From CAZOWW01 sp964583765 (GTDB lineage: Bacteria > Actinomycetota > Actinomycetes > Actinomycetales > Kineosporiaceae), in contig CAZOWW010000146.1 of NCBI GenBank assembly GCA_964583765.1, positions 1-13,237 on the forward strand: a stretch of 13,237 bases of DNA, read 5' to 3'. The translations under genes and the position numbers were made by a program. The first letter of the stretch is position 1, and each line of letters begins with the position of its first letter. Of this stretch, positions 1 through 7,461 are shown piece after piece. The notes under the pieces are model-generated. The model saw nothing but the letters and a program-made list of their open reading frames with translations, made no database searches and had not been told where the DNA came from.

Positions 1-165
1 AGTCCGGCCGCGACCACATCCTCTGGCCAGCGCCACAAACCTGACGCACACCCGGAGCTCTGGCGTGGGACGGGAATTGTCGGTGCGCGGGGGCAGGGTG
101 GTGGGAGTGGACCAGGCGGTGGCCGAGGGGCCGTCCTGCTCGTGAACGGCCGATGAACGTGAAAG
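1..165. other. left edge, no gene assigned
   Basis: Two plus-strand frames are open from the window edge, to a TGA at about 143-145 and one at about 154-156. A third closes near 40-42. None gives a protein sequence I recognise. Any of them could be the tail of a gene lying to the left, but equally they may be chance open frames in GC-rich DNA. Confidence 0.3.
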
Positions 166-248
166 TGCAGTGACTGCAAGAGAAGTTGCGAGAGACTCTC
201 GCGTTCCCCTAGTGTGACTGCAGTGCCTGTAAGTTCGCACTGACTGAA
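166..248. repeat. TGACTGCA repeats and 13-bp palindrome upstream of MFS gene
   Basis: TGCAGTGACTGCA (166-178) is a perfect 6-1-6 inverted repeat. The word TGACTGCA occurs at 171-178 and again at 215-222, where it overlaps the palindrome ACTGCAGT (217-224). A one-base variant, TGACTGAA, lies at 241-248 just before the ribosome site of the MFS gene. The copies flank and overlap the predicted promoter, which suits a regulator-binding array. The protein that binds is unknown. Confidence 0.4.
186..215 (+). promoter_or_regulatory. MFS promoter with overlapping palindromic operator
   Basis: A -35-like TTGCGA (186-191) and a -10-like TAGTGT (210-215) are separated by 18 bases. The perfect inverted repeat GCGAGAG-A-CTCTCGC (188-202) covers the end of the -35 and most of the spacer. 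That is where a TetR-family repressor would block RNA polymerase. The nearest candidates are the two paralogous TetR proteins encoded at 2012-2635 and 7462-8091. The promoter call is by eye and the pairing of repressor and operator is inferred. Confidence 0.5.
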
Positions 249-261
249 TCAGGAGGACGAT

Positions 262-1881
262 GTGACGACTCTCGCGACCTCGCCGCGACGGTGGTGGGCG
301 TTGAGTGCACTGGTGCTCAGCGTCCTCGTCATCACCTTGGACGGCACGATCATCAACGTCGCCCTGCCGGTCCTCTCGGACCAGCTCGGGGCAACCAGCA
401 CCCAGCTGCAGTGGATCGGCGGTGGCTACCTCCTGGTGTTCGGGGCGGCGATGCTCCCGGTCGGACTCCTGGGGGATCGGTACGGGCACAAGCGACTGCT
501 GATGCTGGGACTGGTGATCTTCGGTACCGCCTCGGCGGTCGGGATGATGGTCCACTCGACCGGTGCGGTGATCGCGGTGCGCGCCTTCCTGGGTCTGGGG
601 GCCGCCCTGATCATGCCGTTGTCCATGGCGATGGTCCCGCGGATCTTCTCCCCCAAGGAGACCCAGCGGGCCATCGGCGTCTGGACCGCCGCGGCCGCGG
701 CGGGTCTGCCGTTCGGGCCGCTGATCGGCGGTTGGCTCCTGGAGCACTACTGGTGGGGATCGATCTTCGCGTTCAACCTGCCCGTGGTCGTCATGGCGCT
801 TGCGGTCAGCCTGCCGATGCTTCCCTCCGACGGGCCGGTGCGCCGGGTCGACGGTCAGTCGTTCGACCTGTTGGGGGCTGGACTGGGCATCACCGGAATC
901 ACCGCGCTGGTCTTCGGGACCATCCAGGTTCCCCGGGACGGCTGGGGCAGCCCCCTGGTGCTGACCTCGCTGCTGGGGTCGGTGGTCCTGATCGTGGCCT
1001 TCGTCGTGCGCGAGCGCCGGTGTGCGCACCCCATCGTGGACCTGCACCTGTTCGCCAACCGCTCCTTCTCCTGGGGATCGTTGGCGACCGTGATCGTGAA
1101 CTTCGCGTTGATGGGGCTCCTGTTCGTCGTGCCGCAGTACCTGCAGGCCCTGTTGGGATTCGACACCTTCGGCACCGGGTGGCGGCTGTTGCCGTTGATC
1201 GGAGGCCTGATGGTCGCCGCGACGTTCAGCGAGCAGCTCGTGCCGCGGTTCGGGGCCCGCAGGGTCGTGCCGGTGGGGCTCGTGGTGCTGGGGGCGGGCA
1301 TGCTCGTCGGCACGACCACCGGTGCCGGCAGCGGTTACGGACTCACCGCGACGTGGCTGAGCATCGCGGGCCTCGGCTTCGGGTTCGCGGTCGTGCCCTC
1401 CACGAGCATGGTCCTGTCCTCCCTGCCCCGTGAGGGCGCGGGGCAGGGGTCCAGCCTGCTGGAGACGTTGCAGCAGTTGGGAAGTGCCCTGGGGGTGGCC
1501 CTGCTGGGCAGTGTGCTGACCGCCGGGTACCTGGGGCGCCTGTCCACCGCCGGGCTCGACGCCGACTCCGCCAGGGCCGCACGGGACTCGGTGATCGGCG
1601 CGGTCCAGGTCGCCGGCAGTCTCCACGACGAGGCTCTGCTGGCCTCCGCGCGCGGAGCGTTCCTGCACGGCATGACCCTGATCCTGGTCACCGGGGCTGT
1701 CCTGACCATGATCTCGGCGGTTCTCGCGGGGCTGTTCATGCCGTCCGGGGCGGGCAGGGCCTCATCGGACCAGGCCGACTCCGACCATCGCGGGGACACC
1801 CCCGAAGAGGTCGCGCCGGAGGGGAGCGCCCCCAACCGGATCGACCTGGACCGGTCCGAGGCCGCCGATCCGGTGGCCTGA
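262..1881 (+). CDS. DHA2-family (EmrB/QacA-like) MFS drug exporter, 14 TM
   Basis: This 539-residue protein is a proton-coupled multidrug/antibiotic exporter of the inner membrane. It has the DHA2 signature LDGTIINVALP in helix 1 (residues 26-36), motif A as GDRYGHKRLL (71-80) and the antiporter motif C region AAAAAGLPFGPLIGG (143-157). Hydrophobic segments continue to about residue 495, fitting the 14-helix layout, and are followed by a hydrophilic acidic tail. The start is GTG at 262, with AGGAGG at 251-256. The overlapping ATG at 260 meets a stop at once. It is convergent with a TetR gene and related to the MFS relic at 7200-7460. In this polyketide setting the likely role is product efflux and self-resistance; the actual substrate is not visible. 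Confidence 0.93.
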   Translation: MTTLATSPRRWWALSALVLSVLVITLDGTIINVALPVLSDQLGATSTQLQWIGGGYLLVFGAAMLPVGLLGDRYGHKRLLMLGLVIFGTASAVGMMVHSTGAVIAVRAFLGLGAALIMPLSMAMVPRIFSPKETQRAIGVWTAAAAAGLPFGPLIGGWLLEHYWWGSIFAFNLPVVVMALAVSLPMLPSDGPVRRVDGQSFDLLGAGLGITGITALVFGTIQVPRDGWGSPLVLTSLLGSVVLIVAFVVRERRCAHPIVDLHLFANRSFSWGSLATVIVNFALMGLLFVVPQYLQALLGFDTFGTGWRLLPLIGGLMVAATFSEQLVPRFGARRVVPVGLVVLGAGMLVGTTTGAGSGYGLTATWLSIAGLGFGFAVVPSTSMVLSSLPREGAGQGSSLLETLQQLGSALGVALLGSVLTAGYLGRLSTAGLDADSARAARDSVIGAVQVAGSLHDEALLASARGAFLHGMTLILVTGAVLTMISAVLAGLFMPSGAGRASSDQADSDHRGDTPEEVAPEGSAPNRIDLDRSEAADPVA

Positions 1882-1908
1882 GACTCCCCGGAGCGATCTG
1901 AGATCCTC

Positions 1909-1956
1909 GGGAAGCCCTGCGTCGCCCACCTGCTGGTCCGGGCGCCAGGGCTTCCC
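1909..1956. terminator. hairpin between convergent MFS and TetR genes
   Basis: A perfect 11-bp stem (1909-1919 with 1946-1956, arm GGGAAGCCCTG) encloses a 26-base loop. Inside the loop a second 5-bp stem forms (CGCCC 1923-1927 with GGGCG 1940-1944). There is no clear T tract on either strand, as is common in actinomycetes. It lies 28 bases past the MFS stop and about 55 bases past the TetR stop, so it can serve both strands. Confidence 0.7.
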
Positions 1957-2011
1957 CCGGTGAGGACGCCGTCGGGTCGTACCGCGGCTGGGCCACCTCG
2001 GCGGACCAGGG

Positions 2012-2635
2012 TCAGGCCACCTCGGCGAACTGGCGCAGGGCGTCGCGCAGGGCATTCTCGAGCCGGGCGCGCAGTGCCTGTGGATCATCCGCCAGGGCCT
2101 GCCGTTCCGGAGCCCCGAATACTGCGCCGATCGTGGCGACGATCGCTCCCACCAGCGCTCCGGTCATCGCCGCGGCGGAGACGGGGTCGACCTGTTCGGG
2201 ATACGCGGCCAGGAGTCCCTGGGCCAGCGCCCGCTGGCCGTCCAGCACCTGGCGCAGGGCATAGGCCTGAAGCGAGGGCGTACTCATGATCAGCTCGGTG
2301 CGCAGCCGCTGTCCCTCGCCGACGAAGTCGTTGTCCTCCTGCAGGACCGCCAGGAAAGCGCGCAGCAGCAAACCGGCCGGCGGCTCCCCGGACCGGGGCT
2401 CCAGCAGCACGGATCCGGAGAGTTCCTGCTTGAGCGGGGCGGTGGAGAACAGCACGCTCTCCTTGCTGGGGAAGTACGCGAAGAACGTCCGTGGCGACAC
2501 GTCGGCGGCGTCGGCCACCTCGGCGATCGTGGTCTTGTCGAAACCCTTTTCCGCGAACAGGCGCAGGGCCGCGTTCACCAGCGCCTGGCGGGTGCGTTCC
2601 TTCTTGCGCTCGCGCAGTCCGGTCTTGACAGTCAC
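2012..2635 (-). CDS. TetR-family repressor (paralog of the one at 7462-8091)
   Basis: This 207-residue regulator has an N-terminal TetR DNA-binding domain (about residues 12-60, with TTIAEVADAADVSPRTFFAYF as helix-turn-helix) and a helical ligand-binding C-terminal domain. I use the GTG at 2635, not the longer in-frame opening to 2893. Alignment with the second TetR starts exactly there (GLRERKK near both N-termini), the upstream translation is low-complexity Pro/Arg/Gly, and a TAnnnT hexamer sits six bases before the GTG. About 50 of the first 73 positions match the paralog. It probably represses the convergent MFS gene, which has a palindrome in its promoter, and perhaps itself. The ligand is unknown, possibly the pathway product. 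Confidence 0.9.
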   Translation of the reverse strand: MTVKTGLRERKKERTRQALVNAALRLFAEKGFDKTTIAEVADAADVSPRTFFAYFPSKESVLFSTAPLKQELSGSVLLEPRSGEPPAGLLLRAFLAVLQEDNDFVGEGQRLRTELIMSTPSLQAYALRQVLDGQRALAQGLLAAYPEQVDPVSAAAMTGALVGAIVATIGAVFGAPERQALADDPQALRARLENALRDALRQFAEVA

Positions 2636-2641
2636 CTGAGC

Positions 2642-2647
2642 ACTGTA
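2642..2647 (-). promoter_or_regulatory. -10 hexamer of leaderless TetR gene
   Basis: Read on the minus strand this is TACAGT, followed by exactly six bases and the GTG start at 2635. That is the usual geometry for a leaderless actinomycete transcript beginning at the start codon. No Shine-Dalgarno sequence precedes the GTG. No convincing -35 is visible. Confidence 0.5.
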
Positions 2648-3024
2648 ACCGGGGGGTGGCCGCGCCGGGGTGAGGACGGGGCCGGTCCCTGCATTCGCTG
2701 CGACTGTGCGGGAGCTGCAGCTGTGCGGCCTCTGTGATGATCCGGCCCTGGGGCGCCTCCAGGGGGGGTGGTTGAGCTGTCCGATCCGGACCGCTCGCCG
2801 GCGGCCTCCCCTCCGGCCCGCCCTGCCTCGGGCGGCGCCAAGGTGGTGCGGGATTCGGTCGCCGAGGAATTCATCGACCCGTCGACGACACATTCAGTTC
2901 GGAGGCGATGCTCTGAGTAGTTGTCGATCATGATTTCGTCGTGTCCGGAATGTTTCCGGTCAGGACGGCCCTCGGGTTGGAGTCGCAGTCCCGCCGGTGT
3001 TGAGTAAGCGGTGCGATGCGTGGA
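2648..3024. other. gene-free stretch upstream of TetR and LuxR genes
   Basis: Open frames occur on both strands here, but their translations are low-complexity Pro/Arg/Ser/Gly, have no ribosome site and match no family I know. The 10-bp palindrome AGCTGCAGCT lies at 2713-2722, on the TetR promoter side. The DNA becomes noticeably richer in A and T from about 2890 towards the LuxR promoter. I read this as divergent regulatory DNA. Confidence 0.5.
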
Positions 3025-3132
3025 GTGAATGTGTGATGTGAATGTGATCACACCCTATGTGAGGCAAGCCACACTTGGGACGGCAAGTGAAGGTGGGCAT
3101 AACTTGCCTGGTATTGTCCGGAGCGGTAGGGG
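3025..3132 (+). promoter_or_regulatory. repeat-rich control region upstream of the LAL regulator
   Basis: Several ordered elements are visible. GTGAATGTG occurs at 3025-3033 and again at 3038-3046 (period 13). The palindrome TGTGATCACA lies at 3043-3052. GGCAAG occurs at 3063-3068 and 3082-3087, and ACTTG at 3073-3077 and 3102-3106. The pair GGCAAGT (3082-3088) and ACTTGCC (3102-3108) is a perfect inverted repeat with a 13-base spacer. The second arm overlaps a possible -35 TTGCCT (3104-3109), with TAGGGG (3127-3132) as a weak -10 after 17 bases. This resembles a site for a dimeric regulator controlling the LAL gene. The binding protein is unknown. Confidence 0.5.
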
Positions 3133-3263
3133 GGAGTACGGATCGGGGCTGCGGGGCCCCCGTTCATGCAGGTAGGACTGCCCGTTAGTGCTGGTAGAAG
3201 TCGTCCGATCGGTGCCCCGGGGTGCGGATCGGGCGGGCTGTGGGTCAGGAGGGGGTCTTCGAG

Positions 3264-6092
3264 ATGATGTCCGTGGTGTCCGAGAAAGGCATCACCTATG
3301 TGCGTCGTCTATTCGAGGAAACCATTGCGGGTCGGGGGGCGGCGGTATTGATCGAAGGTCCGTCGTCGAGTGGAAAGACGGCTCTTCTGCGGAGGGCAGA
3401 AGAATACGCTCACGAACGCGGTGGGCAGGTACTGAAGGCTGCCTGCTGGCAGTCCGAGAGGCATCTTCCTCTCGGGGTCTTCCTGCAGCTGATGAGAAAC
3501 GTCGATCGATTTCCTGAGGGCGTTCAGGAGATCACTGACTTGCTGGAGCGGGGGAGTCCTGCGGCGGGCGCCGGTGAGGACGAGGCAGGGCTGCAGGCGG
3601 ATGCCCAGATGGTGCGCCGACTCTGCTCGCCGCTGCTGGACCAGGCGCGACGTGGCCCCCTCTTGATCACCCTGGACGACGTGCAGAACGCCGATGCGGC
3701 CTCCATGCAGTGCCTGCTGTACCTGGTACGCCGGATCCAGTCGTTGCCGATCCTGATCGTGCTCACGGAGATGGCCCTGTCCTTCGGGGCGCGTCCGTCG
3801 TCCCAGGCGGAGCTCGTGGGCCAGCCGCACCTACGGCGCTTCACGCTGCGCTGGCCCGATGAGGCGGCGGCGGCCGATCTGGTGGCCGAACGTCTCGGCC
3901 GGTCGGAAGCTTCCCGTGTGGTTTCACAGTTCCACGCGTTCACCGCAGGGAATCCCCTGCTGCTCAGGGCTCTGGTCGCGGACGCCGCTACGGCGGGGAT
4001 CAAGATTCGGACCGATTCCCCGGTGAGCCTGTGCGCCGGGACCGCGTACGGCAAGGCGGTGCTGGCCTTCCTGCGACGATGCGAGCCGGAGCTCCTGAGG
4101 ATCGCCCAGTGCGCGGCGGTCCTCGGGGAGCATGCGTCGATCAGGCTGATGGGCCACCTCTCCGGCCTCGGCGTGGATGCCGTCGCGGATGCCGTGGCCG
4201 CGCTCGAGGAGTCCGGGGTGATGTCGTGCTGCCGCCTGCGGGCGGAAGCCGGCGCCTCCGCCCTGGAAGCGAGCCTGGACGGCCGCCGGCGGACGCGGCT
4301 GCACCGTGAAGCGGCCATGTGGCTGCACCGGGAGGGCGTCCCCGTGCGAACAGTGGCGCGCCATCTGCTCGTTGCCGGGGGTGCGGAGGATTCCTGGGCA
4401 GTTCCTGTGCTACGGGAGGCTGCGGAGCAGGCTCTGGCGGTCGACGAGGCGAAGACGGCCGTCGAGTATCTCGAGTTGGCGGAACGAGTCTGCACCGATG
4501 CGAGGGAACGGGCGAAGATCGCTGCTTCCCTCATGGTTCTGAATTGGCGTGCTGATCCGCAGACGGCGGTCCAGGGCTTCCCCACCCTGGTCGGGGCGTT
4601 GCGCGAGGGACACGTCTCGGGGGGCCAGATCATCCCGATCGCCCGCTACCTGCTGTGGCACGGCAGGGTGGCCGAGGCGAGGGAAGCACTGGCGCTCGCC
4701 GTGGGCCACCCGGGCGGAGCCATCGGAGCGGCCCCACGTTCCGGGGGCGCCGAGCGGGCTCCCGCCCGGGACGACCAGGAGACCCTGGACGAGTTGAGGG
4801 TCACTCGGCTCTGGACGGAGGTGTCCTTCCCCGCGCAGGCGATGATCGTGCCCGGGGACCCGGTCGTCACGGACGCCGCCGTACCGCTGGCCGTGAAGCC
4901 TCGGCTGTACGCCATCACGATCCTGGCCTCCGTGCTGAGGCACGGTACCGATCCGGACATCCTGGCGAATGCCGCGGACGGGGCCGAGAAGATCCTCCAG
5001 GGCTCCCGTCTCACGGAGGAGGCGGTGGACCAGGTGATCGAGGCCCTGCTCGCCCTGCTCTACGGCGATCGACTGGAGAAGGCAGCGCCGTGGTGTGATC
5101 TCCTCCTGGAGGAGGCGACCAATCGCCGGCTCCGCTGCGCACCGTCGCGGCTGTCCGCCGTACGGGCCGAGATCGCCCTGCGGCAGGGAGAGCTCGCCAA
5201 GGCCGAGCGCTACGGCCGTGCTGCGCTCACACTCGTGCCCCGCGAGTGCTGGGGTCTGGGGATCGGGGCACCGCTGGGCACCTTGTTGTTCGCCGTCACC
5301 GCGATGGGCAGGCACAAGGAGGCGGCGGAACTGATCAAGCAGCCTGTGGCCGAGGCCATGTTCCAGAGTCGGTTCGGCCTGCACTACCTGCACGCCCGCG
5401 GCACGTACTACCTCGCCACGCAGCAGCTGCGCGCGGCGCTGGACGACTTCCTGGCCTGCGGCGCGCTCATGGAGCAGTGGGGGCTCGACACCCCGGCCCT
5501 CGTTCCGTGGCGGACCGAGGCGGCTCGCGCCTTGCTCGGTCTGGGCCGCCCCGAGCATGCGCGGGAACTGGTCGTCAAGCAGCTCGATCTGGCGGGTGGC
5601 CGCCCCTCGCGGGCAGCAGGCATGTCATTGCGCTTGCTGGCGGCGACGGGGGATCCACGCCAGCGGTCCGAGATCCTGCACGAAGCGGTCGAGGTGCTCC
5701 AGGCGAGTGGAGACCGTCTGGAGCTGGCTCGTGCCCTGGCCGACCTCGGGGATGCCCACCAGGCACTGGGCGAGAGCACCCGGGCGCGGATCATGTTGTG
5801 TCGGGCTCGGCACATCGCCAAGAAGTGTGGCGTCGTGAACGTCTGCCACGCCGCTTCCGGCGGCTCGGTGTCTCCTGACGAGGTGTCAGGGAACGCCGGA
5901 CTCAGCGATGCCGAGCGACGGGTCGCCGGCCTGGCTGCCATGGGTCACACGAACCGGGAGATCGCCCGGAGGCTGTGTGTGACGGTGAGCACGGTGGAGC
6001 AGCACCTCACCCGGGTCTATCGGAAGCTGCACGTCACTCGGCGCGCGGACCTGCCGGCCTGGCTGCTCTCGGAGGGTGCCGAGTCGGTCTGA
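3264..6092 (+). CDS. LAL-type (large ATP-binding) LuxR-family transcriptional regulator
   Basis: This 942-residue regulator is of the LAL/MalT-like class often found as pathway-specific activators in polyketide clusters. It has Walker A GPSSSGKT at residues 32-39, Walker B ending in LDD around 137-139, a long helical, repeat-like middle region, and a C-terminal LuxR helix-turn-helix (about 880-935, with TNREIARRLCVTVSTVEQHL). The start is ATG 3264, with AGGAGGGGG at 3247-3255. The longer GTG start at 3222 has no ribosome site; ATG 3267 is also possible. A 33-codon open frame (3166-3267) ends at a TGA overlapping the start. No TTA codon was noticed, so direct bldA control of this gene is not indicated. 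It is convergent with the thioesterase-like gene. Likely role: activator of the cluster. Confidence 0.93.
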   Translation: MMSVVSEKGITYVRRLFEETIAGRGAAVLIEGPSSSGKTALLRRAEEYAHERGGQVLKAACWQSERHLPLGVFLQLMRNVDRFPEGVQEITDLLERGSPAAGAGEDEAGLQADAQMVRRLCSPLLDQARRGPLLITLDDVQNADAASMQCLLYLVRRIQSLPILIVLTEMALSFGARPSSQAELVGQPHLRRFTLRWPDEAAAADLVAERLGRSEASRVVSQFHAFTAGNPLLLRALVADAATAGIKIRTDSPVSLCAGTAYGKAVLAFLRRCEPELLRIAQCAAVLGEHASIRLMGHLSGLGVDAVADAVAALEESGVMSCCRLRAEAGASALEASLDGRRRTRLHREAAMWLHREGVPVRTVARHLLVAGGAEDSWAVPVLREAAEQALAVDEAKTAVEYLELAERVCTDARERAKIAASLMVLNWRADPQTAVQGFPTLVGALREGHVSGGQIIPIARYLLWHGRVAEAREALALAVGHPGGAIGAAPRSGGAERAPARDDQETLDELRVTRLWTEVSFPAQAMIVPGDPVVTDAAVPLAVKPRLYAITILASVLRHGTDPDILANAADGAEKILQGSRLTEEAVDQVIEALLALLYGDRLEKAAPWCDLLLEEATNRRLRCAPSRLSAVRAEIALRQGELAKAERYGRAALTLVPRECWGLGIGAPLGTLLFAVTAMGRHKEAAELIKQPVAEAMFQSRFGLHYLHARGTYYLATQQLRAALDDFLACGALMEQWGLDTPALVPWRTEAARALLGLGRPEHARELVVKQLDLAGGRPSRAAGMSLRLLAATGDPRQRSEILHEAVEVLQASGDRLELARALADLGDAHQALGESTRARIMLCRARHIAKKCGVVNVCHAASGGSVSPDEVSGNAGLSDAERRVAGLAAMGHTNREIARRLCVTVSTVEQHLTRVYRKLHVTRRADLPAWLLSEGAESV

Positions 6093-6103
6093 GACCGGAC
6101 GGG

Positions 6104-6153
6104 GTCGGGACCGGATCGGGAATCCCGACGCCCGTCGGCACCGACTGATCCGG
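6104..6153. terminator. nested hairpins between convergent genes
   Basis: The 74-base gap between the LuxR stop and the thioesterase-like stop holds several alternative stems. GTCGGGA (6104-6110) can pair with TCCCGAC (6123-6129). TCGGGAATCCCGA (6116-6128) is a 6-1-6 palindrome. CCGGATC (6111-6117) can pair with GATCCGG (6147-6153). Not all can form together. I read it as a two-way terminator. Confidence 0.55.
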
Positions 6154-6166
6154 CGATCGGGAGCTC

Positions 6167-6988
6167 TCAGACGGACAGCAGATCCGAGACCTGCGCGGCG
6201 AGGTCCCGATTCGCCAGCAGCGTGCCGTGTTCGGCGTCGAGACCGATCTCCTTCCCGACGAGAATGTCAAGCCCCGAGGCGCGCATCGCGTTCAGACCGC
6301 TCAGGGGACTCTTCGAGGAGAAGGCGATCGCCCTGCGCCATTGATCGAGAGGATCGATCTGGCTCGCGGCGGCGAGGTAGGACAGGAACGAGTCGAAGAC
6401 GCCGAAGAGTTCCTCACGACGCCGTTCGTCGAGCCCTGCGTTGATCAGTGCCGGCTCGCCCGACTCCTTCATGAGCCGGGAGATCTCCTCCTTGAGGGCG
6501 GCGACGTCAGAAATTGTGTCGTACGCGTGCCGACCCATTTCCTGCGCCTGCGCGACCTGCTCGGACGAGAGGATTCCGGACATGAAACCCATGACCTTGT
6601 GGAATTGCCAGAGGAGGGTCTGCGCCGTGGACAGCTCGGGATCGAACAGCAGCAGCAGCGGCTCGTGGCCCTGAGCTCGGCGGATACGCTCGACCAGGGC
6701 CGCAGCGTAGATGGCGCCTCCGCAGAAACCCAGGACGGCCTGGATCGGCCGGCGTTCGTCCTGAAGGTCCCCGGCCCAGTGGTCGAGGTACTCCTGGGCG
6801 GCCCCCGGACTCACGGTGCCGCCGTCCGGTGCGATTGTCTCCCAGATCTCGGTGGCTGCCGTCAGATTCGCCACGAGGTCGGCGAAGCGAGCCTCGACGC
6901 GTCCCGTGGTGTCGAAGTCCACCGCGAGTACCAATCCCGCAGAGTTGTCGCTCTTCGACAGGATCCGCCATGCGGTGGGTTTACTCAC
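6167..6988 (-). CDS. thioesterase-like alpha/beta hydrolase with Cys nucleophile (GxCxG)
   Basis: This 273-residue protein starts at GTG 6988 with a strong GGAGGAG (6994-7000 on the minus strand). It reads as a stand-alone PKS/NRPS-type thioesterase fold. The nucleophile elbow is GFCGG (Cys89), where GxSxG is usual. A strand ending in LLLLFDPE supplies the candidate acid Asp116. The candidate His254 lies in DAEHGTLLANRDLAAQVSDLL, like the C-terminal His region of these enzymes. A helical insertion at about 120-210 would be the lid. It could be an editing type II thioesterase, an acyltransferase or an elimination/cyclising hydrolase. Cys-nucleophile thioesterases are known among domains making strained rings, such as obafluorin's ObiF. 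The triad is inferred by eye and overall similarity is weak, so function is open. Confidence 0.6.
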   Translation of the reverse strand: MSKPTAWRILSKSDNSAGLVLAVDFDTTGRVEARFADLVANLTAATEIWETIAPDGGTVSPGAAQEYLDHWAGDLQDERRPIQAVLGFCGGAIYAAALVERIRRAQGHEPLLLLFDPELSTAQTLLWQFHKVMGFMSGILSSEQVAQAQEMGRHAYDTISDVAALKEEISRLMKESGEPALINAGLDERRREELFGVFDSFLSYLAAASQIDPLDQWRRAIAFSSKSPLSGLNAMRASGLDILVGKEIGLDAEHGTLLANRDLAAQVSDLLSV

Positions 6989-7023
6989 TGTCGCTCCTCC
7001 GTAATGCGTGGATAATCAGGGAC

Positions 7024-7051
7024 ATCCTAGGTCGGACACCATGTGGGCCAA
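7024..7051 (-). promoter_or_regulatory. promoter of thioesterase-like gene
   Basis: On the minus strand TTGGCC (7046-7051) and TAGGAT (7024-7029) are separated by 16 bases. This would give a leader of roughly 30 bases containing the GGAGGAG ribosome site before the GTG at 6988. It is a by-eye match to a vegetative-type promoter. Confidence 0.4.
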
Positions 7052-7199
7052 TACCCCAGGGGACCCCTAGATATGGACTTGAACCCCTATCTGCTCGTGC
7101 TGGGGTTCCGACGTCGGTTCGGGTGGTTGAACTCACCGTGGGGTCCCGCGCGTCCTTCTCCTGTCGGCCGGCGAGAGCCCCCCGGCCACCCGGGGTCGC

Positions 7200-7460
7200 C
7201 GGTTCCTCTGGGGCACGGTTCTGGCGGTCTTCGTCCACTTCGCCGTGATGGGCATCCTGTTCGTCGCTCCCCAGTTCCTGGGCGGGGTCCTGGGTCAGGA
7301 CGCCTTCGGGACCGGGGTGCGCGTGCTGCCGATGATCGTCGGGTTGATGGTCGCCGCGGCTCTGGGGGAGACCCTGGTGCCCGGCTGAGTGCCCGTGTCG
7401 TGATCGCGTCGCGTCTGGTGCTCTCCTTCTCCTCCCTGCCCCAGCACCGGGCAGCCCGTG
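7200..7460 (+). pseudogene. relic of a DHA2 MFS exporter
   Basis: From 7200 to the TGA at 7386-7388 the translation aligns with residues of the intact MFS protein starting at its segment SFSWGS. About 36 of 61 positions are identical, including MGILFVAPQFL and FGTGVRVLP. After the stop, in another frame (from 7412), VLSFSSLPQ...GQG resembles VLSSLPREGAGQG of the intact gene. Roughly 50 residues that should lie between are missing. There is no start codon context, the N-terminal half is absent, and the 3' end is cut by the TetR gene at 7462. So the fragment carries a stop, a frameshift and a deletion, and is truncated at both ends. I saw no transposon ends around it. The stretch 7052-7199 shows nothing else recognisable. 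Confidence 0.85.
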
Positions 7461-7461
7461 G

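Noticed and set aside
2636..2893. N-terminal extension of the first TetR protein
   Set aside because: The extra residues are Arg/Gly/Pro-rich and unlike TetR proteins. The paralog begins at the equivalent of GTG 2635, and a -10 hexamer lies inside the extension.
2632..3051. minus-strand open frame upstream of the TetR gene
   Set aside because: The translation is low-complexity, has no ribosome site, overlaps promoter elements and matches no family I recognise.
3043..3052. TGTGATCACA as a CRP site
   Set aside because: The half-sites lack the six-base spacer of the CRP consensus, and with an 11-base spacer the upstream TGTGA pairing is not standard. Kept only as a generic palindrome.
3222..3263. 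upstream GTG start for the LAL regulator
   Set aside because: It has no ribosome site, whereas ATG 3264 has AGGAGGGGG at a suitable distance.
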